Shown piece after piece: positions 51,057 through 63,876 of a stretch of DNA of 64,000 bases. Made by a program: the position numbers and the translations under genes. The notes beneath the pieces are model-generated. The model was not told the DNA's origin, did not search any database, and saw nothing but the letters and a program-made list of their open reading frames with translations. This DNA comes from Bolinopsis microptera (lineage: Eukaryota > Ctenophora > Tentaculata > Lobata > Bolinopsidae). The stretch is from NCBI RefSeq assembly GCF_026151205.1, contig NC_087082.1:7447908-7511907 (forward strand), written 5' to 3'. Position 1 is the stretch's first letter; each line of letters starts with the position of its first letter.

Positions 51057-51287
51057 AACTGCCACTAACTGCTACTAACTGCCACTAACTGCCACTAACT
51101 GCCACTAACTGCTACTGTCGCGCGCAAATGCGTGGGCGCGATTGTAGCAGTTAGTGGCAGTTAGTGGCAGTTAGTGGCAGTTTGTAGCAGTTAGTGGCAG
51201 TTTGTGGCAGTTAGTGGCAGTTTGTGGCAGTTTGTGGCAGTTTGTGGCAGTTAGTGGCAGTTTGTAGCAGTTAGTGACAGTTTCTTT
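51057..51287. repeat. Right terminal 10-bp array, forward then inverted
   Basis: Forward units lie at 51057-51116 and inverse units at 51144-51287 around cgcgcgcaaatgcgtgggcg. It mirrors the left array, with the long and short arms exchanged as expected for an inverse copy. Confidence 0.9.
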
Positions 51288-51425
51288 GCACTTAGCTCCT
51301 CCTGTGAAGTTGGTCTGAGCTGCCCTTTTAGGAAAATCTCGAAGATCGAAAGCTGTAACGTAATCATTCAGTACGCTCGGCTGTGTGCTGGGCTGCATCA
51401 AAGCAGCTATTGAATAAACTGGATA

Positions 51426-53010
51426 TTTGCCACAGGAAACATCTGAGGCGAATCATTAAAATGACTTATCCTAACATAATCAGAAAAGACACACTTTACA
51501 AAAGATGTGAAGTGGTTCCACTCAGTGAGCGTGTTGCATGTGCACGGTATTAGGGGCACAGCACTTACCTTACTTAAAAGCTATTTGACTAACAGAAAGC
51601 AGTATGTTATGTATAACGATGTACCATCAGAAACAATGAACGGAACGTGAAATTTGGAATACCACAAGGGTCAATTCTAGGGCCGCGGCCGTTACTTTTC
51701 CTATTGTATATGAACGATATAGTAAACTGCTTTTCAGACAGTGAGGTGAAATTTTTACTTTACGCTGAAACTAATATCTTCATATCAGGACCATCTAGAG
51801 AAGCAACATACAAAAAAGCCAACTTAGTACTTAAACATGTCTCGATTTACATGAAATGTAATCTACTTCATATCAACATGTCCAAATGCTGCTACATACA
51901 TTTTAAACCTGCCTCTGAATATGATGACACCTGTGCACGGACCAGACCATTTTCTATCCTGCTAGATGAATCTAGATCAATATTCATCAATGGTAAGGTT
52001 ATTACTAAAGTCAAGGATACCAAATTCTTAGGTGTTGTTATAGATAGTAAGCTAAACTGGATTGCCCACATGCACTACAACCGTAAAAAACTGCGATCTA
52101 TGACTGGTGCAATCTGCAGAATTCGGCACTCAATACCTTCTGAACTATATTTGAAAATATATGATGGTCTTTTTGAATCACATCTCAGTTATGGTATAAG
52201 TGTTTGGGGTGTAGTCCTCCAAGAACGGTCCAGTGATAGTCTTTTTATCACACAGAAGCACTGTATAGGGATCCTTTTTGGCGACCTTGACTCATATTTA
52301 GATAAACAATCAACATGTGCACGTACTAGACCATACGGTATGCAAAAACTAGACCATAGACACTTTGAAAAGGAGCATACAAAACCCATTTTTAATAGAT
52401 TAAATGAAAAATTGTAAATGTCAAACAGTATATATACAATAAATTAAATCAAGTGATGCAATTGGCAGAGCACAATTGTAAATCCTGAGCAATAGATATC
52501 ATCTATCCCTCGTAGCTCTTCTCCTCAGGTATCAGGTTGAAGGAGACATTGGATATAGGGGCATTCCATGCCTTCTTTGCCTTTCCACGTACACCTCTAA
52601 CTGCTACTAGCACACTCCTCATTATATCCATGCTTAATAGATTAAAAATTCTTACGGCTCAAAACTTGTACAAATGTCACAGCATCTTAGAATTCTCTAA
52701 GATTATCAAGTACCACTGCCCATACTCCCTTTATGAGGCTATCAACATTTCAAACCGTGCAACGAGTCTAACGGTTATTCTTCTAAATAAATCAAATACC
52801 TTTTTGTTTAATGCAGCCAAGCTTTGGAACGCTGTTCATAAAAAAATTTTAACTTCAAGCAACTGCTTAGAAACGTCCATTAACTTGATAAAATTGAGAA
52901 CCAAAGCACTATTAATACAAGCACAGGCAGCTGACTTAAAAGATACTTGGACTCCAAACAATTTTAAATTGCAGTTATCAAATCTAATTTCAGCGGCACA
53001 CACTTACTAG
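51426..53010 (+). pseudogene. Dead LINE(s), CR1-like, with RT to C terminus
   Basis: 51426-51545 reads LNKLDICHRKHLRRIIK and RCEVVPLSERV, the C-terminal end of one LINE. From 51647 another starts KFGIPQGSILGP (motif B) and continues with LLYAET where the catalytic (Y/F)ADD is expected, KFLGVVIDSKLNW and SHLSYGISVWGV. After about 120 foreign or shifted bases it resumes at 52640 with LTAQNLYKCHSILEFSK and FNAAKLWNAVHKKI to a stop at 53010. The changed catalytic site and the interruption show that it is inactive. Confidence 0.7.
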
Positions 53011-54051
53011 TTTTATCTGCTATTGATATTGATATTGATTATATTGATATTGTTATTATTGAACGAAGCTAACCCTAGACATAGTTAATATTACTTCTTT
53101 TAACAAAGGGACTTGGAGTATAAACGACCAAGTTTGCATAAATTTCTATCCAACCAAGAACTCAGGAGCAAAGGTGGGTGCGTAAACTTTTGGTCTGCAC
53201 TCTCCGATCCTGTATCACCCTGGATTCTTCTCGACGTATCTGTGTAAAAGGTTTATACCTTCTAGTCAATCTCTTGCTACTCCAAGTCCCCTAAGATATC
53301 TGATCTTAAGTTTGTGCTAGTTATATATATATATACCTTCTAGTAGTAAAACAAATTTTAGTAAAACAAATTTTATTTTATACCCACAATCAATTCATAT
53401 TTAGTTCAAATATTTAAAGTCAAAATAACCATTTCACATAGGTGGTTATATTATAATAAAATAATTTGTGATAAATTAATAAATTAATTTACACTCAAAA
53501 ATGAACAAAATATACACAATTTTTACCTAGTGCAACACTGGTTCAGCGCGCGGCTGATCGAAAGAGTTTGATTTGCATTTACTAACTACAGTGTACATGA
53601 AAAAATTACTTACTGAATCTTTTAATACTAGACACATTTTAATTCAGATGTTGTTCAATGAGTTAGCCACAAAAATGTTCAAATTATGTAGGAGGGTTAA
53701 GGACACAATTGCTAGTAGTGCTTCTTTGTGCCCGTTGACTACAATGAACATTTTGCGGAGTTTCTCCAGAGGGCTTTTATCGGAGTGCGTGTTATTTACT
53801 TGGTTATGCACAAGCCAGGCCAACATTTTGTTTTAGTGTCAGCCGTGCTACCAGGTTGCAGAGTATCATAAACACTAAACAATTATACACTATACAAATT
53901 TGCTAATACAAAATCATGCAGAGTCCGATCTAGCTGCAAACGTCAGACACCACAGTTCAGTGGTCAATCTCTTGCTACCTTCTAGTCAATCTCTTGCTAC
54001 TCCAAGTCCCCTAAGATATCTGATCTTAAGTTTGTGCTAGTTATATATATA
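53011..54051. other. Intergenic stretch with a direct repeat
   Basis: A block of about 70 bases (aatctcttgctactccaagt ... tttgtgctagttatatata) occurs at 53265-53335 and 53985-54050. No gene was recognised between them. Confidence 0.5.
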
Positions 54052-54053
54052 TA

Positions 54054-54820
54054 CAGGGTGGGCCAAAAGTCAGTACCCATACGTTGGCCTTAATAGCTCC
54101 GCCGTGTTTTATATTTGAGAGCTGTTGCTTTGCAGATGGCATACTGTACTTACTGGTTCAAGGATTCCGTCGTCAAAATTTTAAAATTCGAATATTTTAG
54201 ACCACGCCCATTCAATATTAAAACACCTATATTGTTTTCTCTGAACATGCTGAACGCCTAATTTTTTCAGAGACGGTAGATTATCAAATGTTGCATATGA
54301 TCTGAAAACATGAGGCAAAACGGATTAGAAATGACGAAGTTATCAAACATTTTCTGTATCTCGTTAACTATATTGACTGGGTGATTATGTGACACCGTGA
54401 CACGACACCTTAATTGGGCACCCTTAACAATTCCCATAATGTTTAACGGGGTAGTTAACGGGGGCACCTTGTCACGTGATTAGGTAAACCAATCACCTGA
54501 TCACACGTAATGAATAAACTCGTTATGCTTCATATCTCGGTCATCTGAGAAGCTACAGTTCTAATTCTTTCAGGACAAACGTAATTCGAATGGCCAAACA
54601 CAATTCAATAACATTTAGCTTGATCCGACTATCCAAACTATCAAATAAATGTGAAAATGAACCTCCATTTGAAAAAAATGAACGCGGATATTTTTCGAGT
54701 TGACAAATTCCTCGAACCAGTGGTGGTAATAAGTCATACCAGAAAGAAGTATTTAAATTGGGCACTCAGTGACTGAGCTATAAAGGCCAACGTATGGGTA
54801 CTGACTTTTGGCCCACCCTG
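54054..54820. mobile_element. Mariner-type MITE, 767 bp, TA target
   Basis: The termini CAGGGTGGGCCAAAAGTCAG and their perfect inverse continue for about 45 bases (gtacccatacgttggcctt). TA flanks both sides within a TATATA run. Terminal sequence and TA target fit the Tc1/mariner (IS630) superfamily. No transposase frame was found. Confidence 0.85.
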
Positions 54821-54822
54821 TA

Positions 54823-55149
54823 TATATAATAAATAGTTGTTGTTTGGTTTCCCAAAGAGAGTGCTCGACTGCAGTTAAGCAGGAGCATTATAATTCGAAC
54901 AATTGAAACAAATCAAATTGGCGGGCAAACGATCCGTTTCATGATATGTATAAAAACAATACCAATCATCAGTATATATGAAATATGGCGCTCCATGTAA
55001 TATAAATAACAAGTTCATTCTCAGACTTCCTAATCTAGCAGGAATTGTAAATAATAGTTCTGTCAGAACTGTAATTTCGGTCGAAGAAGTTTATTGTGAT
55101 CATCACCATTTGGTTTCAGTACCTCAATAGTACCTTGTGGTATCTTGAA
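54823..55149. other. Intergenic stretch without recognised content
   Basis: Nothing I can support. Confidence 0.5.
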
Positions 55150-55545
55150 AGAACATTCTTTGACATCAGGGTCACACATCCTAACTGCGACACAAATACA
55201 TTTGAGCCACTAGATTAGATCTATAGAGAGCATGAGAAAAAAAGAAAGATTTGTATGGAGAGAGCTAGAGAGAGTACTTCAGTCAGAGAACGGATCCTTT
55301 GTCCCTCTAGTCTTCTCAACCTCCAAAGGTATGGGATTGCTATGCACTGTGTTTGTAGATTGTGTCTCTGAGATGATAGCTGACCACAAAAAAGAAGCCA
55401 AGGGCTAGGTCAAAAATCATATTAGAACACGATTCAGATTTAATCTGTTAAGAAGTACACTCATTGCGCTGAGGGAAATCAGAGGAAGATCAACGGCCCA
55501 GCATCTTGAACTGCAAGACGTTTCCTTCAACCTCATCCATTAGAA
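55150..55545 (+). pseudogene. Retroelement-associated nuclease-like domain, copy 3
   Basis: The plus strand reads LERTFFDIRVTHPNCDTNTF, then a stop, YREHEKKRKICMERE, and after a frameshift ERVLQSENGSFVPLVFSTSK, VDCVSEMIADHKKEAKG, a stop, and RTRFRFNLLRSTLIALREIR. It is colinear with copy 1 from its FDI(R) segment to its C terminus. Stops and a frameshift mark it as dead. Confidence 0.6.
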
Positions 55546-55659
55546 GATGAGCTTTGAGGTCTCCTAGATTTGTTTATATGTAAATTTTGTAGATATTTTA
55601 CTGTACTATTTATATTGTATATAATTTTACGGACGAAATAATCCCACATTTTAAAAATC

Positions 55660-56215
55660 TTGTGCAACCCTCAGTGAACTCACCTATTGGCCATTAAAGA
55701 AAAATTCATTTGATACAGTGAAAATTGGGTTAAGGAAAGCTGAAATCTGAAAATGTCCTACCGGTAAAACATTTTCGTGATTTTCCTTTTTTTCAACGAT
55801 TTCTTCAGATATTTAGCTTCCAGTAGCTTGATGGTAACTTGTGTCATTTACACTGACCTCACTGATTGGTCACTGGTAAAAAATTCGGTAAAAACTGTGA
55901 AATTACAGTCAAGGAAACAGCAGAAAAGCTTTATTCAAAAATCCTCCAAAATGTCTCATTTTATTATGATTTTCCGTTTATCAAAGCTTTCTTCGGTAAT
56001 CTAGGTTTCAGTACCTCATTGGTGTCTAGTGTCACCCAGTGAACTTACCTATTTGTATTGGTCATTGAAGAAAAATGCAGTCAATACAGTGAAATTTGGG
56101 TCAAGGAAAGCTCTGAATTCTGGAAATGTCCTAAACATTTTCATGATTTCCTTTCATCAAAGCTTTCTCTAGATATTTAGCTTTTAATACATCAATAGTG
56201 ACTTGTCAGTAATTT
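55660..56215. repeat. About three diverged tandem repeats of 180 bp
   Basis: Each copy has 'cagtgaactcacctattggc', 'acagtgaaattgggtcaagg', 'gaaatgtcctaaacattttc' and 'atatttagcttccagtacct' in the same order. They lie just upstream of the ARFGEF start codon and may include its promoter region. Confidence 0.65.
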
Positions 56216-56281
56216 TAATTGATATTTATCGAAACTCTTTACACAGTTTACCATGGATGACATGTTCTAAAATGGTTGGTG

Positions 56282-59200
56282 ATGGCAACCAGAGATAATA
56301 AAATCTTCGTGATGTTCCTTCAGAAAGCGCTCGAAAAGATCTTGTCTGACAGAGAAATACGGAAAAACTATAATGCAGAAATAAAAGATGAGTGTGAAAA
56401 GAAGCTAAGTGAGTATTTTAACATATTTTAACATATTTTACAACATGTTAACATACATTTTGTATATCATTAAACATGCCTAGGCCTCTATCTTTGAATG
56501 TTATTAAAATTGTTAAAATTGGGATATAAAATGGAAAAACAAGATTTAGGAGTTTAGCACTTTCATACATTCTGGTTGCTTCCATCCAAGATGTGGGATT
56601 TATTTTGATTTCAACTATTATTTCAGAAACTCTGAAAGAAGTCAGCAAGGCCCCCAAGTAAGATATTGCTTTAGTTGCTGCAATTAATACATTCATTATA
56701 AATATACGTTTATTAATGCTATAGTGAACAAAATAATATAGCACCTTATGGACAATAGTATGTGCTGAAATACTAGATTAGTTTGATTAAATAAAGTATG
56801 CCTCTTACCCTAAGAAATACCTGCCCAGGTCTAAAGATGGTTCCCACCACCTACCAGAAGCGGGTGTAATACTAGCTGACGATTACTTTAAACCCTTCCA
56901 GCTAGCCTGCCAGTCTCGCTCTCCTCGTATTGTGAGCACTGCATTGGACTGCTTGCAGGTCAGAGTAATAATTAGTAATTAGTAATTAGTAATTAGTAAT
57001 TAGTAATTAGCTGCTTGCAGGTCAGAGACACATATTATTAGTCTTGTTAACTTGGATCTGTGGACTGTGAGTAGTAACTATTTTATTGTAACTTTAATAA
57101 TAATTAGTGACTGGCGGTTGATTTCATCTTGTATTTATTTCTTGTACGATCCTAAGCGATATCATCTAGTGAAGCGTACGTTGTAGCGTATTATTTAGAC
57201 TATAATGCTTTTGGACACGAAGGGAAACACACAACGTAAGACTTGAAATCTTCGTAAAACTACATCATTAGAGCCTCACATTATTTGTTACTATTTGTAC
57301 TATTTAGACTATTTACCCAGCCAGCCTAACGTAGTTCTTGCATGTGGTCCATGTCCATACAGACTCCTCATGATTTATTTCTGCCGTGTTTTAGTGTGCC
57401 ACACACTGCAGTTGAAAGTGATTGCTATACTATGACAGAGCTACATAAAAGTAAAATACTAAAATGCTGTTAAAAGGGAACGAGGAGAGTCCTCAAAAGA
57501 GATAATTACCATATATACTTATTATATTGCATTATAACTGACTGGAGTCAGTATGCATGGACTAGGTTTAGTGTACATTTTGTTTTACCAGGAATCCTCG
57601 CTAGAGGATGTAGACCTAAACCACAGAGGTATGGAATGTATCTATACATTATACATTGCATACCTATGTGGTTTTGATGTGGTAAACCCTGCAAGTGTGC
57701 ATTGTATAATGTATACCTCTGTGGTTTAGGTGCGGCAAACCTTGCAAGTGTCATTGTACTCGGTCATTTGTGTATTGTTTTTACACTCATTGTCCCTCTC
57801 CCAATGTACTACATACGTAAAGGTGGTGTTTCAGTATTTTCAATATTACGAGCTTGAATAATGCTTGTTTTGTGCGTGACGGAATGTATACATTTTGACG
57901 GAATGTATATATTTTCCCTATTTTGAAATACTAAAATATTCCAATAGATTGCTATTATCACCTACTAACATGAGGTTTATTCCAGAAACTAATAGCATAC
58001 GGGCAGCTAACAGGTGACTCATCAGACCCGGAGAACCCCAATAAAAAGCTGATAGACACAGTTATTGAAACTATTTGTGACGCGTTTCACGGAGTTAACA
58101 CGGACCCTGACGTTGAGTTGCAAATAATAAAGGTACACGTGTTAAATAACAGCACTTCCTTTTATCATTCTGATTAGGTTTGCCATGTTAATTGGGAGAA
58201 CTGCTCATCACCATTCTTTTACCTTCTTTTACCTTCTTTTACCTTCTTTTACCTTCTTTTACCTTCTTTTACCTTCTTTTGCTTCTGTATTGTAATAAAA
58301 TGAGCCAGGAAAAGTTATGATGAATCGGGATTTATGTCTTGATTTAATTATACATAAGATAAGAACTTAAGATATTCCAAACATTACACTGAAAGTTGAA
58401 CTGAAGTGAATTTAAAATAAATGATTCAATGGGAATATGTTTATTATTAAATCTCTTTCTGGCCAACGGAAACCGAGGGGTTCCGTTCAGGCCCTTCACA
58501 CTTTGTTTCTGTCTGGTTCTAATATAATACCGTTACAATAATGACTTTAATATGAAGTGCGGTGGCAGTACAACGTATTAACATTTGCAGGCGCTACTTA
58601 CGGCAGTAACCTCGCAAACATGTGAGGTGCACGAGATGGCGTTACTAACAGCTATCCGGTGTTGTTACAACATTAACCTCTTCACAAAGAACAGTGTGAA
58701 CAGTGCTACTGCTAAAGCTACCCTCACTCAGATGCTTTCTGTCTGCTTCTCTCTGATGGAACACAATGTTAGTTCATTTGTTAAGTTTTAGATTGTAGTT
58801 TCAGATTTAGTTGGTAGAAAAGTTAATAAAATTGAGCGCGCAATTTGATTGCGATAAAGTGAACTGTTAAATTAAAGAAATTTATTTTCCAACACTACCA
58901 TTTACGACACAAGTAGATTGTACCCAAATCATGGGATTTATTACTACAATGTTTTGTTTTGTCACATTTCACGTCTACTGCCGATACTATATATTATACA
59001 CCACGTGTAACAGTCCCTCCAAATTACAAACCGTGCCTACGGCCGGGACTTCACTATCGCAGTTGAAATGCAAAAGTATAAACCCACCTTTTATATTAGA
59101 ATACAAACATTACATTTTCGTAGTAAAAACGGTGCGAAAGTATGAACTTGCTCTGTCCAAACACATTGCAATTTAATTCTGAGAGCCCCTCATATATCTT

Positions 59201-62200
59201 ATAGTAATACTTGATAGCCGATCTTGAGGTCTACTACCAAATTACATAATTATATCGCAAATCTGTTATGGGGAAGAGAGTCGAGAGAGTCGAGAGAGCG
59301 AGAGTGGGAGAGAGGGAGAGTACGTGAGACACTTTAGTATCACATTTGGGTCACAAAATGATCAATTAAACCACGTTTCACCGGCCCTTAATTAAAACCT
59401 TAATCATTTAGCTTGGTGAGAGTTTTGTCGGCACTATACCGAAAAAAACCAGCCCCGTAACTCTTACCGTTTTCTTGATTAAGCCGTTCGGAAATGACAC
59501 GCGAACGAACAGACAAACACACATCTTGAGATTATTAGTATAGATTGTTATTGACACGTCTGTGTTCCTCATAGATTTTATCTTAATGCTTGTCATTTTA
59601 TTCTGCCCTGATAATGTACATTAACTGATGTAGTATGTAATCAGGTAAATGATAACGGTAGCTACATTTGGCAAGAAGCCAAGTTAAGATGGCCGCATAT
59701 TTCATACTATAAGATACAGCTTTGGATTTAAGAGAGTTGCTCGTGCTCATCATCTTCTCATCGGCACCATGTTTTATAGAATAGGTTAAAACACGATACG
59801 TCATTCTTTTTAGACTCTGACTCTATTTCCAGATTGGAAAAGTAATATGTGATGATGTGGCAGGGTGGTTTTAGCTTCACTCCGTAGTCGGTGAAGCTTT
59901 TATGAATCATTGTCTTGGATGCAGATGTTATAAATTGAATGAAAATTCGATTATTTCTTTTTGGTCGAGATAACACTCAACCCGTTATGAAATTTGATAC
60001 GCCAGCCTAAATAATTGGGACAGTTGGCGTTCAGATAGCAATTTTACGGCACGCGCGAAGGCTTCAAATTTGTCGAAAGTTTTTCGCGCTATTGCGAAAT
60101 ATTGTTGTGTCACACGACGTTCCATATTGTATAACACGTGGAAATAAGGTAGGCTCGCTCACAATCCGGATAGAAGAATTGTTCCATCTCAATCAATACA
60201 TAATTATTATAGGCTATTCTTCGTAAATGTATTGTGAATGTTAAAATTTGAAATAACAATACCAGTGATGTGACGTTGCCGCATAGAGCTACGTTGTTAA
60301 ATATTGTGCACCCAAAGCAGAGACTAACTTTGGTAATTTCTCGAAAATCTGGACAAATTATCTTCTTTCAGTCTGCTCACCTATTGAAAAAGGCGGCTCC
60401 AGAGATTGTAAAAACGTCTGCTGAAGGGACGCCAAGTAAAGAAGGAAGCATGGTTAACGGTCACCAGGACGATGCATCCTCTGTGAAGTCACGTGAGGAG
60501 GACAAGACACGTGATGACGTGCCACAACCAACTCAACCTGGGGAGAATAAAAGTGGCGGTGAGAATCTAGATTTTCTTTATTAGTTATGATTGGTCACAT
60601 GACTGAAGTCAGATAAGTGATATAATGTATCTATTGATTGCTGTTGTACTCTACTACGTAAAGTAATACTCTGTCGTCATTTCAGCAGCTGACAAATCAA
60701 GTAGTGATGACGAAGTATATAGAATATCTAGATCTCTTGTTGAAGGGATCATGGAGGCAGCTCTTAAAGAAGTGAAGGTAACCAGCATAACCTGTCTTGA
60801 ATGTACTTTCCGTTAAACAAATTAATGTTGCTTGGAGACACTACAAAATATTGACACGTAATTAAAATGAATCATAATTTGCAAATAATTTCAGTGTGAA
60901 GATGGAATGTTGAAAGCAGACGACTCCATGTTCAACGTCACCCAGCCCGGAGAGGATGCCCAGCCCGGAGAGGATGCGCAGAGTGAGCGCAGCGACGCAA
61001 ACTGTTCGGAGAGTGTACAGAGCGAGAAAATGGACGATGGTCAGAGTGTCAGGAGTGAGAAGGCGGATGGGAGCACTGAGAAGGATGGTTCGACTGCTGA
61101 GACGACTGAGACAGCTGATAACGAACAGAGAAATGCGAATCACAATGTAAATATGGGGTCATCATAATTTATTTAGATTTAGATTGTTGGAATTAGAAAT
61201 AACTTATTCCTGGGATACGAATAAGGTACATAACTTCAGAATTCATAAATATTCCTGGCTGCCGTAGGATTGCGTGGAACGTTTACAACCGGCATTGGTT
61301 ATTCACCCAAATGTATTGTGTAGATTGTGTGTATAATGTACATGGTGTGTATAGTGTACAATGTATGTGAGCAATTGTAGTCACGTGGAGTCATCATTTT
61401 ACACATCTTTTATCATTACATCAAGTACCTGTCGATCTAACGATTACCGACGTCCGACACTGTAAAGACACCCACACTGCACACTGTAAATACTAACCTC
61501 TCAGGCTGCACTGTAAAGACACCCACACTGCACACTGTAAATACTAACCTCTCAGGCTGCACTGTAAAGACACCCACACTGCACACTGTAAATACTAACC
61601 TCTCAGGCTGCACTGTAAAGACACCCACACTGCACACTGTAAATACTAACCTCTCAGGCTGCACTGTAAAGACACCCACACTGCACACTGTAAATACTAA
61701 CCTCTCAGGCTGCACAGAAGAAGAGTGTTAAGTTCGACAATGTGTATATGAGAGACGCGTATCTAGTCCTCCGCACGCTCTGTAAGATGACTATGCAACC
61801 CATGCCTGAGGGACCCATTGATCCCAGGTAAGGACCTATATAGCCCTTATTTAGGAAGAATTATATGACTTCTCAAAAGGGGCCACAAGCTTACCCACCT
61901 CCCTTTCTAAAATCTGTTCTCATTTAATTTGAAGAGTCACGTGATCCCATAGGTCTCACGAGATGCGCAGTAAGATGTTAGCTCTGCAACTTCTGCTGAG
62001 TGTTATGCAGAACCATGCTGGGCCCGTTATGAAGACACATAAAACATTCGCTCAGCTCATCAAACAGTTCTTGTGAGTTTTACTAATTGGTTCTAGTAAA
62101 AGATATTATCAAACCTATCAGAATTTGTTTTAAGTAATATAATGATCATATTATATTCTGTAAATTCGAGCATTCTTACGGGAAACTAGAATTGTCTCTT

Positions 62201-63865
62201 TAATTTAAGATTGCATTTTGAAACGTTTTCAATTAAACAACTAAATAATTAATCAATTAATTAATTGTCCAGGTGCGTTGCATTGAGCAAGAACGGAGTA
62301 TCAACCGACCCTAGTGTGTTCGAGATATCCTTATCCATATTCCTTATCTTAATATCTAACTTCAAATATCACTTAAAGATGCAAATTGAGGTTTGTCAAT
62401 AAAGTTTCACGTTTTTAACTTCAAGGGTCTTTAATCAACAGACCAGAAACTGATTGTTTTTAACGTGTTATCATTTCAAGACAGCCGGCATCGTTCCTCG
62501 TACGTTTTAATGATAAGTCGTACGTGTGTTTCAGGTGTTCTTTAAAGACATCTTCCTGTCCGTGTTAGAGAATCCCTCCTACTCATTCCAACACAAGTGG
62601 TTTGTCATGAGAGCTCTGGCTAAAGTCTGTGCTGATCCTCAGGTAACACTTTATTGCTCATCCTCAGGTAATTAATTAATTAATTAACCAATTAAATACT
62701 TTCTTGATCATTTGTTAATCTTAATCAGAGGTTTAAGAGTCAGAATACTGTGACAGCGCAGTTGTTTGTATTTTCCACACACTATATTAGTGGTAGTGTT
62801 GAATATCATGACCTCTGTTGATGTGAATTATAGTTTAACATGTTCAGATAATAGTTGATATCTACCTGAACTACGATTGTGACATGGTCCTGGATAATAT
62901 CTTCGAGAGACTCGTTAACGACATCAGCCGTATTGCTCAGGTTACATTCTTCATATTGTTTCTATATTTTCTGAGTGTGTTATCTACTGTTCATCTCTAA
63001 ATTAAATGTTAGATGTGTCCCGATTAATTAATGATAATCTGTGTTATCTCCTGACTAACACTGTACCGCAGGGTAACCTAGCTGATCACGGACTAACACC
63101 ACAACAAGAAACCCAGCTGCAACATAAAGGTATGGAGTGTCTGGTGTCAATACTGAAGTGTTTAGTAGAGTGGAGTAAGGATATGTACAGTCGACCTCAC
63201 CAAAGAGCAGAGGAGAAGAAGACTGGTGAGTTTATCAGGCAACTGTAACTACTGTACTTAACTATACTATAACTGTCACGTGTCCTACATTTTAACCATG
63301 ATACTTTCCATGCCGAATTATGCTGAAAAACATCTTTTGCTATTTTTCCATCCGTAAACTCCTAAAGGTTTCTATATTTTTAAACGACATATTCGAAATG
63401 TAGACTGATAGAACTGGTAGCCAGCACATAGCACAATCCACAACAATCAAATCACCAGTTCCAGACACAGACATTAAAGACACGAGCACGTTAGAAGAGA
63501 GGTTACTGGACACCCCGGACACGCCCCGCTCTATTCCCCGCTCTACTTCAATGAGCTCGCTAGCTTCAGCTGGTCTTTATGATAACCCTCAGGAGGTACC
63601 TTGTTCTAATGTTCTCTTCTTTCTTAACATGATTATCAGACAGGTGTCCGGGATAAAGTAATAATCTACATTTAGATGAATACTCATTTGTACAATTTCC
63701 TTGAAACTCCTGTTTCATATCTCACCTCTCCCAGTTTGAGAATATCAAGAAACAGAAGAGTATCTTAGAACAAGGAATAGAGAAGTTTAACAAGAAGCCT
63801 AAGAAGGGTATCGCATTCTTACAAGAAGCTGGTCTGATAGGCTCTAACACGGAGGATGTCGCGAG
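56282..63865 (+). CDS. ARFGEF1/2: ARFGEF/BIG brefeldin-A-inhibited Arf guanine-nucleotide exchange factor, N-terminal part
   Basis: Exons: 56282-56408, 56627-56657, 56829-56958, 57986-58132, 58591-58767, 60372-60558, 60686-60777, 60895-61146, 61718-61827 (or from 61709), 61953-62072, 62273-62390, 62535-62642, 62848-62940, 63072-63225, 63432-63595, 63735-63865; all phases agree. The N terminus [20 protein letters not shown] is followed by [34 protein letters not shown] and [11 protein letters not shown] (DCB domain), an acidic linker (exons 60372-61146), then [53 protein letters not shown] and [20 protein letters not shown] (HUS domain), and [18 protein letters not shown], the start of Sec7. 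Family members act at the trans-Golgi network to load GTP on Arf1. The gene runs off the window before the catalytic Glu of Sec7. There is no start other than 56282 that keeps the conserved N terminus. The introns 56959-57985 and 58768-60371 hold no recognised element. Confidence 0.93.
56949..57025. repeat. 17-bp duplication of a 5' splice site with (TAATTAG)n between
   Basis: 'ctgcttgcaggtcagag' spans the donor of ARFGEF exon 3 (TTGCAG|GTCAGAG) at 56949-56965 and recurs at 57009-57025. Five to six TAATTAG units separate the copies. Confidence 0.85.
58203..58281. repeat. (ACCTTCTTTT)n, about seven units
   Basis: Pyrimidine-rich decamer array in the ARFGEF intron after exon 4. It has no evident function. 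Confidence 0.9.
61449..61708. repeat. 51-bp minisatellite carrying branchpoint and 3' splice site of ARFGEF
   Basis: Five units, each ending TACTAACCTCTCAG, followed by GCTGCACTG in the array and by GCTGCACAG at the true exon. The unit therefore duplicates the branchpoint, the pyrimidine tract, the AG and the first exon bases. In the exon frame an upstream AG would read A-A-L-stop, so only the last copy can give protein. Confidence 0.9.
62628..62673. repeat. Duplicated 5' splice site in ARFGEF
   Basis: GCTGATCCTCAG|GTAA at the true donor (62643) and GCTCATCCTCAG|GTAA 25 bases later. Use of the second site would shift the frame. Confidence 0.8.
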
Positions 63866-63876
63866 GTTTACAATCT

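Larger units (their letters stand above)
38971..51313. mobile_element. 12.3-kb quasi-palindromic foldback-like element
   Basis: The two ends are inverse copies (tcacaggaggagcaaagtgc on the left; inverse at about 51294-51313 on the right). Aligned inverse blocks are 38971-39250 with 51056-51313, 39765-40676 with 48930-49849, 40676-40730 with 48116-48166, 40857-41170 with 47589-47905, 41165-42640 with 45715-47172, and 44022-44167 with 45505-45655. Each end carries a 10/20-bp array (actgccacta/actgctacaa) that is itself arranged as an inverse pair around a GCGCGC-rich spacer. Long inverse repeats with tandem arrays near the ends are the plan of FB (Drosophila) and TU (sea urchin) elements. No transposase belonging to it was recognised. 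It could also be an inverted segmental duplication. Confidence 0.7.

Noticed and set aside
51171-51401. Frame with ATNCHKLPLT repeats
   Set aside because: Arises from the terminal 10-bp array of the foldback-like element.
61437-61715. Minus-strand frame of 17-residue repeats opposite the ARFGEF acceptor array
   Set aside because: The 51-bp period gives open frames by itself, and the array is the intron end of a plus-strand gene.
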